This document shows, one piece after another, positions 53,916 through 54,467 of a stretch of 54,467 bases of DNA. The notes under the pieces are model-generated. The model was not told where the DNA came from and ran no database searches. It was given only the letters and a program-made list of their open reading frames with translations. The DNA comes from Candidatus Baldrarchaeota archaeon (GTDB taxonomy: Archaea > Asgardarchaeota > Baldrarchaeia > Baldrarchaeales > DXJG01), in assembly GCA_030587435.1 (NCBI GenBank), contig JAUQZC010000085.1:1-54467 (forward strand). The letters run 5' to 3'. A program made the position numbers and the translations under genes. Position 1 is the first letter of the stretch, and every line of letters begins with the position of its first letter.

Positions 53916-54467
53916 TTAGCTTTCGGCGGTCTTTTTTGGTTCTTCAACGAATAAAATGAACATTGCAAGAGTCACAAACCCGATAAATGCGCTTATCCAA
54001 AAAGATATGGAAACTCCAGGCAACACTAGTCCGAAGAGATGAATATTCCATCTAAAAGATATTTCATAGATTTTTGATCCAAGTAACGGACCTATGACTG
54101 CACCAAAATTGAAAAATGACTGCACAACACCGAAAACTTTTCCTCTAATCTGCTTCGGTGCTAAATCTGCTTGTAAAGCCCTCATAGCAGGAGAAGAAGC
54201 ATTAAACGCAGCACTTCTAACGGAACTAATAATGATAAGGTCGCTAACTTTCTTAGAGAAGGGCAGTAGCAAAGTGTATGTCCAAAAAATTAGTTGACCA
54301 GTAATGACAACAGGTTTTCTACCCGTTAAATATGAAAAAAAGCAGGAGCGATAATTAACAAAAAAACCGACAAAACCTGAAATTGTACTAATAATTCCTT
54401 GAGCAGCAGGATCAGTAGTAACATATTGCATAATGAAAAGAGTCATTATTGGAAAAACAAGCCCCAT
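53916..54467 (-). CDS. MFS transporter, C-terminal half (5' end outside window)
   Basis: A partial major-facilitator transporter; the ATG at the right edge is probably internal, since full MFS proteins have ~400 residues. About six helices are visible, with the motif-A-like loop SYLTGRKPVVITG and SPAMRALQADLAPKQIRGKVFGV, FGAVIGPLLGSKI, and a final helix ending LFVEEPKK. Between A7 runs at 54335-54341 and 54360-54366 the reading frame gives FFVNYRSCFF, while shifting one base in that short interval gives FLLIIAPAFFSYLTGRKP, a natural MFS segment. Two compensating indels, or sequencing error, are suspected. Substrate unknown. Confidence 0.75.
   Translation of the reverse strand: MGLVFPIMTLFIMQYVTTDPAAQGIISTISGFVGFFVNYRSCFFSYLTGRKPVVITGQLIFWTYTLLLPFSKKVSDLIIISSVRSAAFNASSPAMRALQADLAPKQIRGKVFGVVQSFFNFGAVIGPLLGSKIYEISFRWNIHLFGLVLPGVSISFWISAFIGFVTLAMFILFVEEPKKTAES

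Overview
The window reads as a chromosome segment of a low-GC archaeon, most likely a thermophilic member of the Thermoproteota (TACK) side, possibly Bathyarchaeia-like; the exact lineage cannot be settled by eye. The archaeal signs are: Shine-Dalgarno motifs of the GGTGA/GAGGTGA type a few bases before starts, frequent GTG and TTG starts, AT-rich TATA-like boxes before genes, a XerA-type recombinase, TrmB, PadR and DtxR regulators, a MoeA fused to a binding-protein-like domain, DUF763, DUF84 (XTPase), archaeal ATPase_2/DUF234 and DUF89 proteins, and VapBC and TumE-type toxin-antitoxin loci. I see no tRNA, rRNA, CRISPR array or insertion sequence.

Layout. 1-8.1 kb: a PadR regulator (cut by the left edge), a small heat-shock protein, and an ABC export system of two large FtsX/MacB-like permeases flanking one ATPase. 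8.2-11.3 kb: hypothetical proteins, a gene with an apparently frameshifted start, and a XerA recombinase. 11.5-15.4 kb: two adjacent ArsA/Get3-like ATPases, two paralogous small membrane proteins and a roadblock/winged-helix protein. 15.5-19.5 kb: CstA peptide/pyruvate-type transporter, two unknown proteins, MobA. 19.6-31.6 kb: scattered metabolic genes (HAD phosphatases, DapA-family aldolase, ROK kinase, DUF89, a QueG-like Fe-S protein, a histone-deacetylase-fold protein) mixed with toxin-antitoxin loci and several broken genes. 31.8-36.6 kb: two MoeA paralogues, a YhfC-like membrane protease and HypA. 36.6-40.5 kb: a universal stress protein with two tandem ArsB/NhaD-type anion permeases. 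40.7-45.4 kb: a two-gene operon of an uncharacterised Cys-rich protein and a 1230-residue TrmB-like protein with a giant coiled coil. 45.5-54.5 kb: DeoC with a Cys-rich tail, XTPase, a Zn/Mn-type ABC uptake operon with its DtxR regulator, a TPR protein, DUF763, a tiny membrane protein and an MFS transporter running off the right edge.

The two strongest candidates for undescribed biology are (i) the ArsA pair at 11.5-13.6 kb, in which one ATPase keeps the catalytic switch-I Asp and the other has Asn there, suggesting an asymmetric active/inactive pair working with small membrane proteins that recur beside a roadblock protein, and (ii) the TrmB-like DNA-binding protein at 40.7-44.4 kb, whose DNA-binding head and ligand-binding-like tail are separated by roughly 960 residues of coiled coil. 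A recurring theme is local near-identity between neighbouring paralogues (ABC permeases, MoeA pair, anion permeases), which looks like gene conversion or recent duplication. The 20-32 kb stretch also holds an unusual number of gene remnants.
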